From assembly GCA_034436335.1 (NCBI GenBank), contig DAOTVO010000007.1:29666-93665 (forward strand): a stretch of DNA of 64,000 bases. The letters run 5' to 3'. Both the position numbers and the translations under genes were made by a program. This document shows, in pieces, positions 50,553 through 59,081 of this stretch (position 1 is the first letter of the stretch; the number at the start of each line of letters is the position of its first letter). The stretch comes from UBA877 sp034436335. GTDB lineage: Bacteria; Chloroflexota; Anaerolineae; Anaerolineales; Villigracilaceae. The notes below the pieces were generated by a model. It was not told the origin of the DNA and ran no database searches. It saw only the letters and a list, made by a program, of their open reading frames with translations.

Positions 50553-51707
50553 TCAATAGATCGGCAGGGTCTTGTCCACTTCCCGCGCCCAGGCGTTGAT
50601 TCCCCCACGCAAGTGCTTTACCTTGCGGAACCCGGCGCTGAGAAGCAAGTCCAGCGCCCGGCGTGAGCGCGAGCCCCTCTTGCAGAAGATGACGATTTCC
50701 TGCGCCGAATCCAGTTCTGCAAAGCGCGCGGCCAATTCACCGAGCGGGATGTTGAGCGCTCCCTCCAGGCGCGAAATTTGCAGTTCATGCGGTTCACGGA
50801 CGTCAAGCAGAAGCAGCCGATCGCCGCGTTGCAGACGTTCGGCCAGCGCGGCCGGCTCGAGGTCCCATTCCGCCGCGGCCGAGCCTTCATCGTGGAACAT
50901 GCCCGGCACGCCACAGAATTCCTCGTAGTCAATCAGCGCCGTCACTTCGGGATTTTCCCCGCAAACCTTGCAGCGCTGGTTTTTCTTGAGCGCCACGGTC
51001 TCAAAGGTCATGTCGAGAGCGTTATAGAGCAGGAGTCGCCCGATGAGCGGTTCGCCGACGCCGAGCAGAAGTTTGATGGTCTCGGTGGCCTGGATGAGAC
51101 CAATCGTCCCCGGCAGGACGCCCAAGACGCCGGCATCGGCGCAGGAGGGAACGACGCCGGGCGGAGGCGGCTCCGGGAACAGGCAGCGGTAACACGGTCC
51201 GCGCCGGGCGTCGAAGACGCTGGCCTGCCCGTCGAAGCGGAAGACCGCCCCGTAGACGTTCGGTTTGCCGGTCAACACGCATAGGTCGTTGGTCAAGTAA
51301 CGGGTCGGGAAGTTGTCGCTCCCATCCACAATCACCTGGAAGGGTTCGGCGATGCGCATGGCATTGGCCGAGACGAAGGGTTCATCGAAGATATCCACTT
51401 GGATGTGGGGATTGAGGTCGAGCAAACGGGCACGCGCCGATTCGACCTTGCGGCGGCCGAGCGCGGCGGTGCCATGCACCACCTGGCGCTGCAGGTTGCT
51501 GGCCTCTACCGCGTCATAATCCACCAGGCCAATGCGCCCCACCCCGGCAGCAGCGAGATAGAGCGCAACCGGAGAGCCAAGGCCGCCCGTGCCGATGACG
51601 AGCACGGAGGCAGATTTCAATTTGCGCTGCCCGTCCAGCCCCACTTCGGGGATGAGCAGGTGGCGTGAGTAGCGCAGGATTTCTTCGTGAGAGAGTTCGG
51701 GGAGCAT
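50553..51707 (-). CDS. MoeZ-like adenylyltransferase/sulfurtransferase (ThiF + rhodanese)
   Basis: 384 residues. The ThiF/MoeB domain (1-250) has the nucleotide loop VLVIGTGGLGSPVALYLAAA, SNLQRQVVHGTAALGRRKVE, zinc Cys pairs CYRCLFPE and CKVCGENP, and SCADAGVLGVLPGTIG. A rhodanese domain (about 280-384) has the active-site cysteine in VIFCKRGSRSRRALDLL. It adenylates the GG terminus of a small carrier and passes sulfur to it. Carrier, cysE and cysK lie in the same operon. Pyrimidine-rich heptamer repeats precede it, leaving no Shine-Dalgarno. Confidence 0.92.
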   Translation of the reverse strand: MLPELSHEEILRYSRHLLIPEVGLDGQRKLKSASVLVIGTGGLGSPVALYLAAAGVGRIGLVDYDAVEASNLQRQVVHGTAALGRRKVESARARLLDLNPHIQVDIFDEPFVSANAMRIAEPFQVIVDGSDNFPTRYLTNDLCVLTGKPNVYGAVFRFDGQASVFDARRGPCYRCLFPEPPPPGVVPSCADAGVLGVLPGTIGLIQATETIKLLLGVGEPLIGRLLLYNALDMTFETVALKKNQRCKVCGENPEVTALIDYEEFCGVPGMFHDEGSAAAEWDLEPAALAERLQRGDRLLLLDVREPHELQISRLEGALNIPLGELAARFAELDSAQEIVIFCKRGSRSRRALDLLLSAGFRKVKHLRGGINAWAREVDKTLPIY

Positions 51708-51720
51708 AAAGGAGTGAGAG

Positions 51721-51755
51721 GGGAGAAGGGAGAAGGGAGAAGGGAGAAGGGAGAG
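51721..51755. repeat. Heptanucleotide tandem repeat (GGGAGAA)
   Basis: Four exact GGGAGAA units and one GGGAGAG lie in the 57-nt gap between the carrier and MoeZ-like genes. On the coding (minus) strand this is a pyrimidine run upstream of the MoeZ-like start. Confidence 0.9.
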
Positions 51756-51764
51756 GAAAGCAGG

Positions 51765-52037
51765 TCAGCCGCCAGCGATGGAGGGGACGAAGTTAATCAC
51801 CGCATCCAGCTCGAGGGGGGTTGCCAGCCCCTGCAAGTCGCGGATGTTCTGACCAGCCACGAACAGGTTGACGAAGGAACGCAGGGAGCCGTCGGCCTTG
51901 TACAAATGCGGGCGAAAGGCCGGGAACTGGCGCATCAGGTCAGTCATCGCTTCGCCGACCGTCGCGCCGCTCACGCTCACTTCGGCCTGGCCGTTCACAT
52001 AACTGCGCAGAGGAGTGGGGATGCGGATGACAGGCAT
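51765..52037 (-). CDS. CysO/MoaD-like sulfur carrier protein
   Basis: 90 residues, beta-grasp: MPVIRIPTPLRSYVNGQAEV, GATVGEAMTDLMRQFPAFRP, ending FVPSIAGG. The C-terminal di-glycine is the site for thiocarboxylation. The RIPTPLR start and VPSIAGG end resemble CysO (cysteine synthesis) more than MoaD or ThiS. It is flanked by the MoeZ-like activator and by cysE/cysK through a lipoprotein gene. Assignment to cysteine synthesis is by similarity and context. Confidence 0.85.
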   Translation of the reverse strand: MPVIRIPTPLRSYVNGQAEVSVSGATVGEAMTDLMRQFPAFRPHLYKADGSLRSFVNLFVAGQNIRDLQGLATPLELDAVINFVPSIAGG

Positions 52038-52058
52038 AATCTCACATCTGGATAAAAA

Positions 52059-52823
52059 TCACGGAGAGAGCAAACGGATTTCGGTATAGTACCATTGCTC
52101 GCCGCGGCGACCAAAAAAGGTCGCCATGTCGGTCAGTTTGTAGGGGTTCATGGTCACGAAACCACAACAACGGTAATGCGGCACATCCTCGTAACCGAGC
52201 GGAATCTCGATACCATTGTACCAGATGTGAATCAGCCCATCGCGGCGGAAGAAGCAGAAGGGCTGTCCGCCCAGGAGTTGAAAGCCGAAGGTTTCTTCGT
52301 AGCCGTATTTTTCGTTCAGCAGTTCACCGTCTATGCTGACCTGGCCAAGGAGAAAGGTCATACTGCCGTCAGGCTGCCAATCGTGCAAGATGGTTTCGAG
52401 CGCCCAATGAGCATCCCACGTCCACAAGCCCTGAATCTCCGGCGGCATGGCCGGGCGGCCAACCTGCACGCGATAGATTTCTTCATCATTGCGGGTCAGA
52501 ACGGCAAAATGAGAGTCGGGGGGTTGAAAGGACGGCAAAGCAATCAGCACATCGCCATCGAGGAAAGCACAACGCGCCCTCAAGTCGGGCGTGATGCCGT
52601 TGCAATCGCTTACCTGCCCGAAAAATGAATGGCCTTGCACACGCTGGTTACGCTCGACCTGAGTGGAATCGGCAAATTCAAATGCTGTCGTTTCCACCGG
52701 CGGCCCGCCTTTGATGGGATATTCCTCTACAAGCAGCGGCGGCGCGGCGTCTGTCCCCGCCGAACAGCCTGCCAAAAGGAAGACAAGCAGGAGAACCCAA
52801 AAGACCCAAACGCGCATGGGCAT
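52059..52823 (-). CDS. Putative lipoprotein in the cysteine operon
   Basis: 254 residues. Signal peptide VWVFWVLLLVFLLAGCSAGT with lipobox LAGC. The mature protein is beta-rich with five or six cysteines (VSDCNGIT, RARCAFLDG, FCFFRRDG, YRCCGF). No family is recognised. It is 21 nt before the carrier gene, so cotranscribed with sulfur genes, but a role in sulfur metabolism is not shown. Confidence 0.75.
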   Translation of the reverse strand: MPMRVWVFWVLLLVFLLAGCSAGTDAAPPLLVEEYPIKGGPPVETTAFEFADSTQVERNQRVQGHSFFGQVSDCNGITPDLRARCAFLDGDVLIALPSFQPPDSHFAVLTRNDEEIYRVQVGRPAMPPEIQGLWTWDAHWALETILHDWQPDGSMTFLLGQVSIDGELLNEKYGYEETFGFQLLGGQPFCFFRRDGLIHIWYNGIEIPLGYEDVPHYRCCGFVTMNPYKLTDMATFFGRRGEQWYYTEIRLLSP

Positions 52824-52896
52824 ATTTTAGTTGAATATTCGGCAATTGCCAAATTGACCATTTGACTATCCGACCATTGACGATCGAACTATCCGC

Positions 52897-53658
52897 CTAA
52901 ATTGAAAAATCCTGGCCCTCCCAGGCCTCGCCTTTTGGAGCGTGGAGACGAGGGGCATGGTCATGACCGTCCAGGCGCGCTTCGAGGGCGTCGACGCGCT
53001 CCAGAAGTTGGCGGACGGCCGCGCCGACCACATCCGGCAGGGAGGCATGATTCAGGTCCGGGGCGTCGCTCGGACCGTGCGGCTGGGCGCGGCGGACAAT
53101 CTGCCCAGGCACGCCGACCACCACCGAGTTGGGCGGCACGGATTTAACCACCACCGCGTTGGCCCCGATGCGGCTATCGGCGCCGATCGTGATGTTGCCC
53201 AGCACCTTGGCCCCTGCGCCGATCACCACCCGGTCGCCGATCGTCGGATGGCGTTTGCCCTTTTCGAGGCTGACGCCGCCGAGCGTTACGCCGTGATAGA
53301 GCGTGACATCCGCGCCGATTTCAGCCGTCTCGCCGATGACAACGCCCATACCGTGGTCAATGAAAAAGCCGGGGCCGATTTTTGCGCCGGGGTGGATTTC
53401 GATGCCGGTCAGGGCGCGAGTCAACTGTGAAAGCCAGCGGGCCAGCAATTTGGCGCCGCGCCGCCACAGCCAATGGCTGATGCGGTGCATCCAAATGGCG
53501 TGCAGGCCGGAATAAACCAGAAACACTTCCAGCCGCGAGCGCGCCGCCGGGTCGCGTTCCAGCACCGAGTCCACGTCGCGGCGAATCATCGCCAAATAAT
53601 TCCGCAACCCCGCCAGAGGGCGGAAAACAGGCTTCTCAAGCGCGGCATTTAGCGCCAT
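52897..53658 (-). CDS. cysE: Serine O-acetyltransferase
   Basis: 253 residues, acetylates serine with acetyl-CoA for cysteine synthesis. An N-terminal helical part (MIRRDVDSVLERDPAARSRL, HRISHWLW) precedes the left-handed beta helix with hexapeptide repeats: IEIHPGAKIGPGFFIDHGMG, VVIGETAEIGADVTLYHGVT, and GGVSLEKGKRHPTIGDRVVI. A C-terminal extension (about 205-253) has a Leu-rich helix. Start 53658 (MALNAALE) is preferred over a GTG six codons earlier. cysK is 40 nt upstream. Confidence 0.9.
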   Translation of the reverse strand: MALNAALEKPVFRPLAGLRNYLAMIRRDVDSVLERDPAARSRLEVFLVYSGLHAIWMHRISHWLWRRGAKLLARWLSQLTRALTGIEIHPGAKIGPGFFIDHGMGVVIGETAEIGADVTLYHGVTLGGVSLEKGKRHPTIGDRVVIGAGAKVLGNITIGADSRIGANAVVVKSVPPNSVVVGVPGQIVRRAQPHGPSDAPDLNHASLPDVVGAAVRQLLERVDALEARLDGHDHAPRLHAPKGEAWEGQDFSI

Positions 53659-53698
53659 ATTTCTCTCACTTCCCACTTCTCTCTTCTCTCTTTACCCT

Positions 53699-54634
53699 TC
53701 ACTCCGCCAACCCCGCAAAGAGCGCCGTCGAGAGATAGCGCTCGCCAAAGGACGGAATGATGACCACAATCAACTTGCCCTCGTTGTCGGGACGCGCCGC
53801 CACCTGCAGGGCGGCCCAGGTCGCCGCGCCGGAAGAAATGCCGACCAGCAAACCTTCTTCTTTCGCCATGCGGCGGGCAGTCGCAAGGGCATCCTCATCC
53901 GTGACGCGGATGATTTCATCGTAGATTTTTGTATTCAGCACATCCGGCACGAAGCCCGCCCCGATGCCTTGAATCTTGTGCGGCCCCTTCGGCCCGCCTG
54001 AAAGCACCGGCGAAGCGTCCGGCTCGACGGCCGCCACGCGGAAGGACGGCTTGCGAGACTTGATGACCTCGCCCACGCCGGTAATCGTCCCGCCGGTGCC
54101 GACGCCCGCCACAAGAATATCCACTTTGCCGTCGGTGTCGCGCCAGATTTCCTCGGCCGTCGTCCGGCGGTGGATTTCCGGATTGGCCGGGTTCTTGAAC
54201 TGCTGGGGCATGAAATACTTCTCCGGGTCGGAGGCGGCCACTTCCTCGGCCTTGCGGATGGCCCCGCCCATGCCGTCCGGGCCGGGGGTCAGGATAAGTT
54301 CCGCTCCGTAGGCGCGCAGGAGCATGCGGCGCTCCCGGCTCATCGTCTCCGGCATGGTCAGGATGCAGCGATAGCCCTTCGCCGCCGCGACCATCGCCAG
54401 GGCAATGCCGGTGTTGCCGCTGGTCGGTTCGACGATGGTCATGCCGGCTTTGAGCCGACCGTCCCTTTCGGCGGCCTCAATCATCGCCGCGCCGATACGG
54501 TCCTTGACGCTGTGTGCCGGATTGAAGAATTCGAGTTTGGCAACGATTTCTGCCTTTGCGCCCGCCGCAATCCGGTTCAGACGGACGAGCGGCGTGTTGC
54601 CGATAAGTTCGGTAACATTGGATGCGATTTTCAT
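53699..54634 (-). CDS. cysK: Cysteine synthase (O-acetylserine sulfhydrylase family)
   Basis: 311 residues. ELIGNTPLVRLNRI, PLP-lysine in NPAHSVKDRIGAAMI, EPTSGNTGIALAMVAAAKGY, phosphate loop GVGTGGTITGVGE, and GISSGAATWAAL are all present. It makes cysteine from an activated serine and a sulfur donor. The frame extends upstream through a dispersed repeat (PLSPTPLPGGEGRKRSK); the start is MKIASNVTELIGNTP. With a CysO-like carrier downstream, use of a protein thiocarboxylate as donor is possible. It is transcribed from the promoter at 54862-54890 through a long leader. Confidence 0.93.
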   Translation of the reverse strand: MKIASNVTELIGNTPLVRLNRIAAGAKAEIVAKLEFFNPAHSVKDRIGAAMIEAAERDGRLKAGMTIVEPTSGNTGIALAMVAAAKGYRCILTMPETMSRERRMLLRAYGAELILTPGPDGMGGAIRKAEEVAASDPEKYFMPQQFKNPANPEIHRRTTAEEIWRDTDGKVDILVAGVGTGGTITGVGEVIKSRKPSFRVAAVEPDASPVLSGGPKGPHKIQGIGAGFVPDVLNTKIYDEIIRVTDEDALATARRMAKEEGLLVGISSGAATWAALQVAARPDNEGKLIVVIIPSFGERYLSTALFAGLAE

Positions 54635-54690
54635 TTTGCTTCTCTTTCTCCCTTCTCCGCCTGGGAGAGGGGTCGGGGATAAGGGCATGG

Positions 54691-54754
54691 AAAACAAAAA
54701 GACGGCGCGCTGCGCCTGCGAACAAAATCATTCGCGGGGTCTCGCCTGCCGTCT
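54691..54754 (-). terminator. Intrinsic terminator inside the cysK leader
   Basis: Minus strand: outer arms AGACGGC and GCCGTCT (54748-54754 with 54700-54706) enclose GCGAA/TTCGC (54731-54735, 54718-54722), followed by TTTTTGTTTT (54691-54700). An alternative compact hairpin GGCGC-agc-GCGCC (54704-54716) can use the same T-run. The two folds are mutually exclusive. The leader also has GAGGCGG/CCGCCTC upstream near 54780-54805. Such a layout suggests attenuation control. Confidence 0.7.
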
Positions 54755-54854
54755 CTTCGACCGTTGGCCTGTTTTTCGGAGAGGCGGCGGCTAGAAGCCC
54801 CGCCTCAGACACATGCAATTGAACATCAACATCGTCCTGATTTTTATCATAATT

Positions 54855-54890
54855 TTGATAGATATTATCAAGTTGACTGCATTTTGTCAA
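54855..54890 (-). promoter_or_regulatory. cysK operon promoter with overlapping palindromic operator
   Basis: Minus strand TTGACA (54885-54890), exactly 17 nt, TAATAT (54862-54867). A 17-bp palindrome TTGATAATATCTATCAA (54855-54871, 6-bp arms) covers the -10 and the expected start. It lies just after the fusA-type terminator, so it is the first promoter available to the operon. Its regulator is unknown. Confidence 0.8.
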
Positions 54891-54899
54891 GAGAAAAAA

Positions 54900-54921
54900 G
54901 CGGCCGTCTTGCGACAGCCGC
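54900..54921 (-). terminator. Terminator after the EF-G-like gene
   Basis: GCGGC (54900-54904) with GCCGC (54917-54921), inner GTC/GAC. The minus strand continues TTTTTTCTC. Confidence 0.85.
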
Positions 54922-54939
54922 CTGAATACACACCAGAGA

Positions 54940-57009
54940 TTACTCTTCCTTTTTCTCCGCCATTTCTTTCTTGTGCGCTTCGATGATTTCACTGGCAATG
55001 TGCGCCGGAACGGTTTCGTAGTGGTCGAACTCCATCGTGAAGACGCCGCGTCCGCCGGTCATTGAACGCAGATGAGTGGTATAGCGCAGCATTTCGGCCA
55101 GCGGGACATGCGCCAGCACCACCGTGCGCCCGCGCTCGGACTCGGTGCCCTGCACGCGGCCGCGGCGGGTGTTCAGGTCGCTCATGATGTCGCCCATGTA
55201 GGCGTCCGGCACGGTGACGCGCACGTTCATAATCGGCTCGAACAGCACCGGCCCGGCCTGCTGAACGGCCAGTTTGAAGGCTTCGCGTCCGGCGATTTCG
55301 AAGGCCACCGGCTTGGAGTCCACCGGATGTTCCTTGCCGTCATAGACGATGACCTTGACATTGCTCATCGGGAAGCCGGCAATGACGCCCTGCTGCATGG
55401 TGGCGCGAATCCCTTTGTCAATGGCGGGCAGGTAGGAGCGCGACAGGTTCATCCCCACCAGTTCATCGGTAAATTCGTATTCCTGCTCGGTCGGCTCGAT
55501 TTTCAGCCAGACCTCGCCAAACTGCCCCGCGCCGCCGGTCTGCTTCTTGTGGCGGTACATGGCATCGCCCTTCTTGGTGATGCCCTCGCGGTAGGGGACT
55601 TTCGGCTCCTGGATAAGCAAGCCGACCTGGAATTTGGTCTCGGCGCGGCGGATGGCCACGTCAATGTGCTGGTCGCCCATGCCCTGCAAAATGGTCTGCA
55701 GGGTGGCCGGTTCGTTGTACCAGGAGAGGGTCATGTCCTCTTCGCACAGGCGGGTGAGTGTGGGCGTAATCTTGGCCGCGTCGGCCTGAGTCTTAGGCGC
55801 GATCGCCACGCGGTAGAGCGCATTCGGATACTGCGGCTTGGGCAAGGTCAGCGGATGCCCCTTGTCGCACAGCGTGTCGCCCGTGCTGGTGACCGAGAGT
55901 TTCGCCACCGTGCCAATATCGCCGGCGTGGAGGACTTTCTGCGGGATGGCTTCCTTGCCGCGCATCACCGCCAGTGAGGCCATGCGCTCCTCCGCGCCCT
56001 TCACCTGATTCCAAATGCGGGCATCGGCCTGCAGAGAGCCTGAATAGACGCGGAAATAGGTCAGTTTGCCAACAAACGGGTCGGCGGTTGTCTTCCAGAC
56101 GTAAATCGCCAGCGGGCCCGAATCAGAGCAGGGGAGCGTTTCCTCGCCGTCCTTGCCCTGGGCAACCGCAGCGGACGCATCGGCAGGAGAGGGAAAGAGG
56201 CTGATGACCGCATCGAGCAGCGGCAGGATGCCCTTCTCGTGCGCGCCGGCGGCCACAAAGACCGGCACGAAGGTCCCGGAGCGGACGATGGCTTTCAGAC
56301 CTTTGAGCAGTTCCTCATCGCTCAGGACGCCGTTCTCGAAGTATTTCTCCATCAGGGCATCGTCGCCCTCGGCGGCGGCTTCCATCAGCGCCGTGCGGGC
56401 TTCGTCCGCGGCAGGCTTCAGGTCGGCGGGGATGTCTTCGGCGGTTTTGCCTTCGTTGGCGTAGGCCTTCATCGTCAAGAGGTCAATCACACCCTTGAAA
56501 GCCGCTTTCTCGCCCCAGGGCAACTGCACCGGAATGAGACGAACGGGCGAAAATTCCTGCACCGAAGCCAGCGCCTTCTTGAAATCAGCGTTGTCGCGGT
56601 CCATCTTGTTGATGACCAAGAAACGCGGCAGTTTCATCACATCGCAATAGTGCCAGGCGATTTCGGTGCCGACTTCCAGACCGGCGACCGAATCGACCAG
56701 CACAATCGCGCCGTCGGAAACGCGCAGCGCCGAAATGACCTCGCCGACGAAGTCGGTATAACCGGGGGTGTCGAGAACGTTGATTTTGTGATTCTTGTAC
56801 TCCACCGGCAGGACAGCCGTCGAAAGCGACAACTTACGGCGGATTTCCTCGTCTTCAAAGTCCGAAACCGTCGTTCCGTCTTCGATTTTCCCCAGGCGTG
56901 TAGTGGCTCCCGTCACATGCAGGAAGGCCTCGCCCAGCATGGTCTTTCCGCCCGACCCGTGCGACACCAGCGCCACGTTGCGGATAAATTCGGTAGTATA
57001 CTCTTTCAT
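54940..57009 (-). CDS. Elongation factor G-like GTPase (EF-G paralogue)
   Basis: 689 residues. G1 is SHGSGGKTML (an unusual SHGSGGKT rather than AHIDAGKT), G3 NVLDTPGYTDF, G4 VINKMDRD. Domains II-V are complete, ending VFTMEFDHYETVPAHIASEI. The G1 form and shorter switch region are typical of the FusA2-like paralogues, whose role differs from the canonical translocase. It stands alone with its own terminator. Confidence 0.87.
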   Translation of the reverse strand: MKEYTTEFIRNVALVSHGSGGKTMLGEAFLHVTGATTRLGKIEDGTTVSDFEDEEIRRKLSLSTAVLPVEYKNHKINVLDTPGYTDFVGEVISALRVSDGAIVLVDSVAGLEVGTEIAWHYCDVMKLPRFLVINKMDRDNADFKKALASVQEFSPVRLIPVQLPWGEKAAFKGVIDLLTMKAYANEGKTAEDIPADLKPAADEARTALMEAAAEGDDALMEKYFENGVLSDEELLKGLKAIVRSGTFVPVFVAAGAHEKGILPLLDAVISLFPSPADASAAVAQGKDGEETLPCSDSGPLAIYVWKTTADPFVGKLTYFRVYSGSLQADARIWNQVKGAEERMASLAVMRGKEAIPQKVLHAGDIGTVAKLSVTSTGDTLCDKGHPLTLPKPQYPNALYRVAIAPKTQADAAKITPTLTRLCEEDMTLSWYNEPATLQTILQGMGDQHIDVAIRRAETKFQVGLLIQEPKVPYREGITKKGDAMYRHKKQTGGAGQFGEVWLKIEPTEQEYEFTDELVGMNLSRSYLPAIDKGIRATMQQGVIAGFPMSNVKVIVYDGKEHPVDSKPVAFEIAGREAFKLAVQQAGPVLFEPIMNVRVTVPDAYMGDIMSDLNTRRGRVQGTESERGRTVVLAHVPLAEMLRYTTHLRSMTGGRGVFTMEFDHYETVPAHIASEIIEAHKKEMAEKKEE

Positions 57010-57151
57010 GTGCGAACCTCGTGAATGGATTGGGATGATTCCAGCCGCCTGATTATACCAATCTTTTCAAAATCTGCTTTTCTCTTTTTCGCCTTCTCCC
57101 CTCCTCCTTCTTCCTTCTCCCTTTTTCCTTTTTCCTTCTTCCTCCCTTCCC

Positions 57152-57718
57152 ATGTTCCGCCGCCTCAACTTCATCCTGCGCTACCTGCGCCGCCCACCCT
57201 GGGACTCGGGACTTGTTCCGCCCGAAGTGGCAGACTTTATTGCAGCCTCTGAACCGGGCCGCGCCCTCGACCTGGGCTGCGGCAGCGGGACCTCGAGCCT
57301 GGCCCTCGCCCGCGCCGGCTGGACGGTCACTGGCGTGGACTTCGTCCCGCGCGCCATCCGCCTGGCGCGGCGCAAAGCAAAAGAAGCAGATCTGAACGTA
57401 GATTTCCGCGTCGCCGATGTTACCCGCCTTCCCCTTTCCCTTCTCACTTCTTCCTTCTCCCTCGTTCTCGACATCGGTTGTTTCCACGGCCTGAACGAGC
57501 GCCAGAAGCGCATTTATCTCGACCAACTACCGCGCTTGCTCGCCCCCGGCGGGACCTGGCTGCTCTACGGTTTCCTCAAGCCCATTGGAAGTCCCGGCCC
57601 CGGCCTGACGGAGGACGACCTGTCCCGCGCCGCAGAAATTCTGCGCCTGCTGAAACGTCAGGATGGGATGGATAGAAAAGACAGGCCGAGCGCGTGGCTG
57701 TGGTTTGAAAGGAGATAG
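57152..57718 (+). CDS. Class I SAM-dependent methyltransferase
   Basis: 188 residues. SAM motif I ALDLGCGSGTSSLALARAGW, TGVDFVPRAIRLARRKAKEA as the acidic loop, and SLVLDIGCFHGL at motif III/IV. A methyltransferase_11/tellurite-resistance-like fold; substrate unknown. A segment PLSLLTSSFSL derives from a CCTTTCCCTTCTC-type pyrimidine repeat that also fills the upstream region, so there is no clear Shine-Dalgarno. Confidence 0.83.
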   Translation: MFRRLNFILRYLRRPPWDSGLVPPEVADFIAASEPGRALDLGCGSGTSSLALARAGWTVTGVDFVPRAIRLARRKAKEADLNVDFRVADVTRLPLSLLTSSFSLVLDIGCFHGLNERQKRIYLDQLPRLLAPGGTWLLYGFLKPIGSPGPGLTEDDLSRAAEILRLLKRQDGMDRKDRPSAWLWFERR

Positions 57719-57776
57719 GAGAAATGCTTGTCAGGGGAAAATCTGTCTGGCGAAGGCGTTGAACGCACGGTGCATC

Positions 57777-59081
57777 TCAATCCCCCACAAAGCGCATAAA
57801 AACCTGATTGCCGAGCAGGCGGGCGCGCGGGGTGAGGCGGAGGGAGCCTTGCGAAGGTTCGGAACCTTCGCAAGGGTCCCCGCCCACCCACTCCAGCAAC
57901 CCCAGGCCGAGCAGTTCAGCGATCTCTTTGGCAAAAACGTCTGTCATTCGGACCCCGAACCTGTCCGCGAAATCCCGGGCCGATACACCCTGGCGCGTCA
58001 GCCGCAGGCCGAGCATCATCACCTCCTGCATCTCTTCGTGGCGGGGAAGGCGGTGGTGATTGATGGTGGCAGGAGAAAGGGGAAATGGGTAATCAGGGAT
58101 TGGGTAATCAGGAATTAGGCGATTAGGAATTAGGTGATTAGGAGGAAGGGGATTAGGAATCAGGTAATCAGGATGGAGGCGCTCGAGGTAGGTTTTGATG
58201 CGCAAGACATTGGAGTAACGCACGCCCGCCGCATAGCCATGCGCCCCTGCCCCAAAGCCAAGGTAGGGTTCGGCGCGCCAGTAGGTCAGGTTGTGACGGC
58301 AAGCGAAGGAGGGGGGCTGGTTAATGGCTAAGGGCTGCTGGTTGTTGTCTTTGGCCCAGTTGGAAATTTCGTATTGCAGGTAGCCGGCAGCCTCCAGCAT
58401 CTCGCCGGCGCGTTCGTACATCTCCGCCGCCAGATCGGGGTCCGGGAGCGGGAGCAGGCCGCGCGCCGCCCAGCGCCCAAACGGAGTCCCATGCTCCAGC
58501 GTCAGGGCGTAGAGCGAGAGATGCTCCGGGGCGAGGGACAAGGCCCATCGAAGCGTGGCAGACCACCGGTCGAGGGATTGTTCGGGCAGGCCGTAGATCA
58601 GGTCGAGGTTCAGGTTGTCGAACCCAGCGCGGCGCGCCCAGGTCACGGCGTCGAACACGTCGAAGGGGTCGTGGATGCGTTCCAACTGGCGCAGTTCGTC
58701 CGGGTGGAAGGACTGGACGCCGAAACTGATGCGGTTGAAGCCCAGGGCGCGCAGATCGCGCAGATAGTCGAGAGTTACCGTGCCGGGGTTGGCTTCGAGG
58801 CTGGTTTCGGCCTCGGGGAGGACGTCGAAAGCAGCGTGGAGGGCAGCGAAGATTTGCTCGAACTGGCGCGGGGTCAGCAGGGAGGGCGTGCCGCCGCCAA
58901 AGAAGATGGTGTGGACGCTTTCCCCCCCCGCGCGAGCGCCGACGATTTCGATTTCGCGGCAAAGGGCGTCCACGTAGGCGGGGAGGAGCGCTTCCTGACC
59001 GGCATAGGTGTTGAAGTCGCAGTAGGCGCAGCGGTGAGCGCAGAAGGGGATGTGGAGGTAGAGAGAAGCCACAGATTTCAC
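57777..59081 (-). CDS. hemW: HemW-type radical SAM protein with in-frame repeats
   Basis: 434 residues. The radical SAM cluster motif CAHRCAYCDFNTYAG is at residues about 14-28 after YLHIPF; FFGGGTPSLL, NRISFGVQSFHPDELRQLER and NLDLIYGLPEQSLDRWSATL are family signatures. HemW is a heme chaperone. Two repeat inserts are visible: YLIPNPLPPNHLIPNRLIPD with PIPDYPFPL (about 312-336), and CEGSEPSQG encoded by a perfect palindrome (57847-57875). The GTG start 59081 (or GTG 59072) lies inside the 39-bp tandem array, with no ribosome site. Confidence 0.9.
   Translation of the reverse strand: MKSVASLYLHIPFCAHRCAYCDFNTYAGQEALLPAYVDALCREIEIVGARAGGESVHTIFFGGGTPSLLTPRQFEQIFAALHAAFDVLPEAETSLEANPGTVTLDYLRDLRALGFNRISFGVQSFHPDELRQLERIHDPFDVFDAVTWARRAGFDNLNLDLIYGLPEQSLDRWSATLRWALSLAPEHLSLYALTLEHGTPFGRWAARGLLPLPDPDLAAEMYERAGEMLEAAGYLQYEISNWAKDNNQQPLAINQPPSFACRHNLTYWRAEPYLGFGAGAHGYAAGVRYSNVLRIKTYLERLHPDYLIPNPLPPNHLIPNRLIPDYPIPDYPFPLSPATINHHRLPRHEEMQEVMMLGLRLTRQGVSARDFADRFGVRMTDVFAKEIAELLGLGLLEWVGGDPCEGSEPSQGSLRLTPRARLLGNQVFMRFVGD
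57847..57875. repeat. Perfect palindrome inside hemW
   Basis: 29 bp: 14-bp arms CCTTGCGAAGGTTC and GAACCTTCGCAAGG around a single G. It is read through in frame near the hemW 3' end. Confidence 0.92.

Noticed and set aside
50553..51707. ThiF of thiamine synthesis
   Set aside because: The rhodanese fusion, no thi gene nearby and clustering with a CysO-like carrier, cysE and cysK favour a MoeZ-like role.
54634..54855. Definite T-box or SAM riboswitch call for the cysK leader
   Set aside because: Only a loose core resemblance is seen; stem I features and the full T-box sequence could not be matched by eye.
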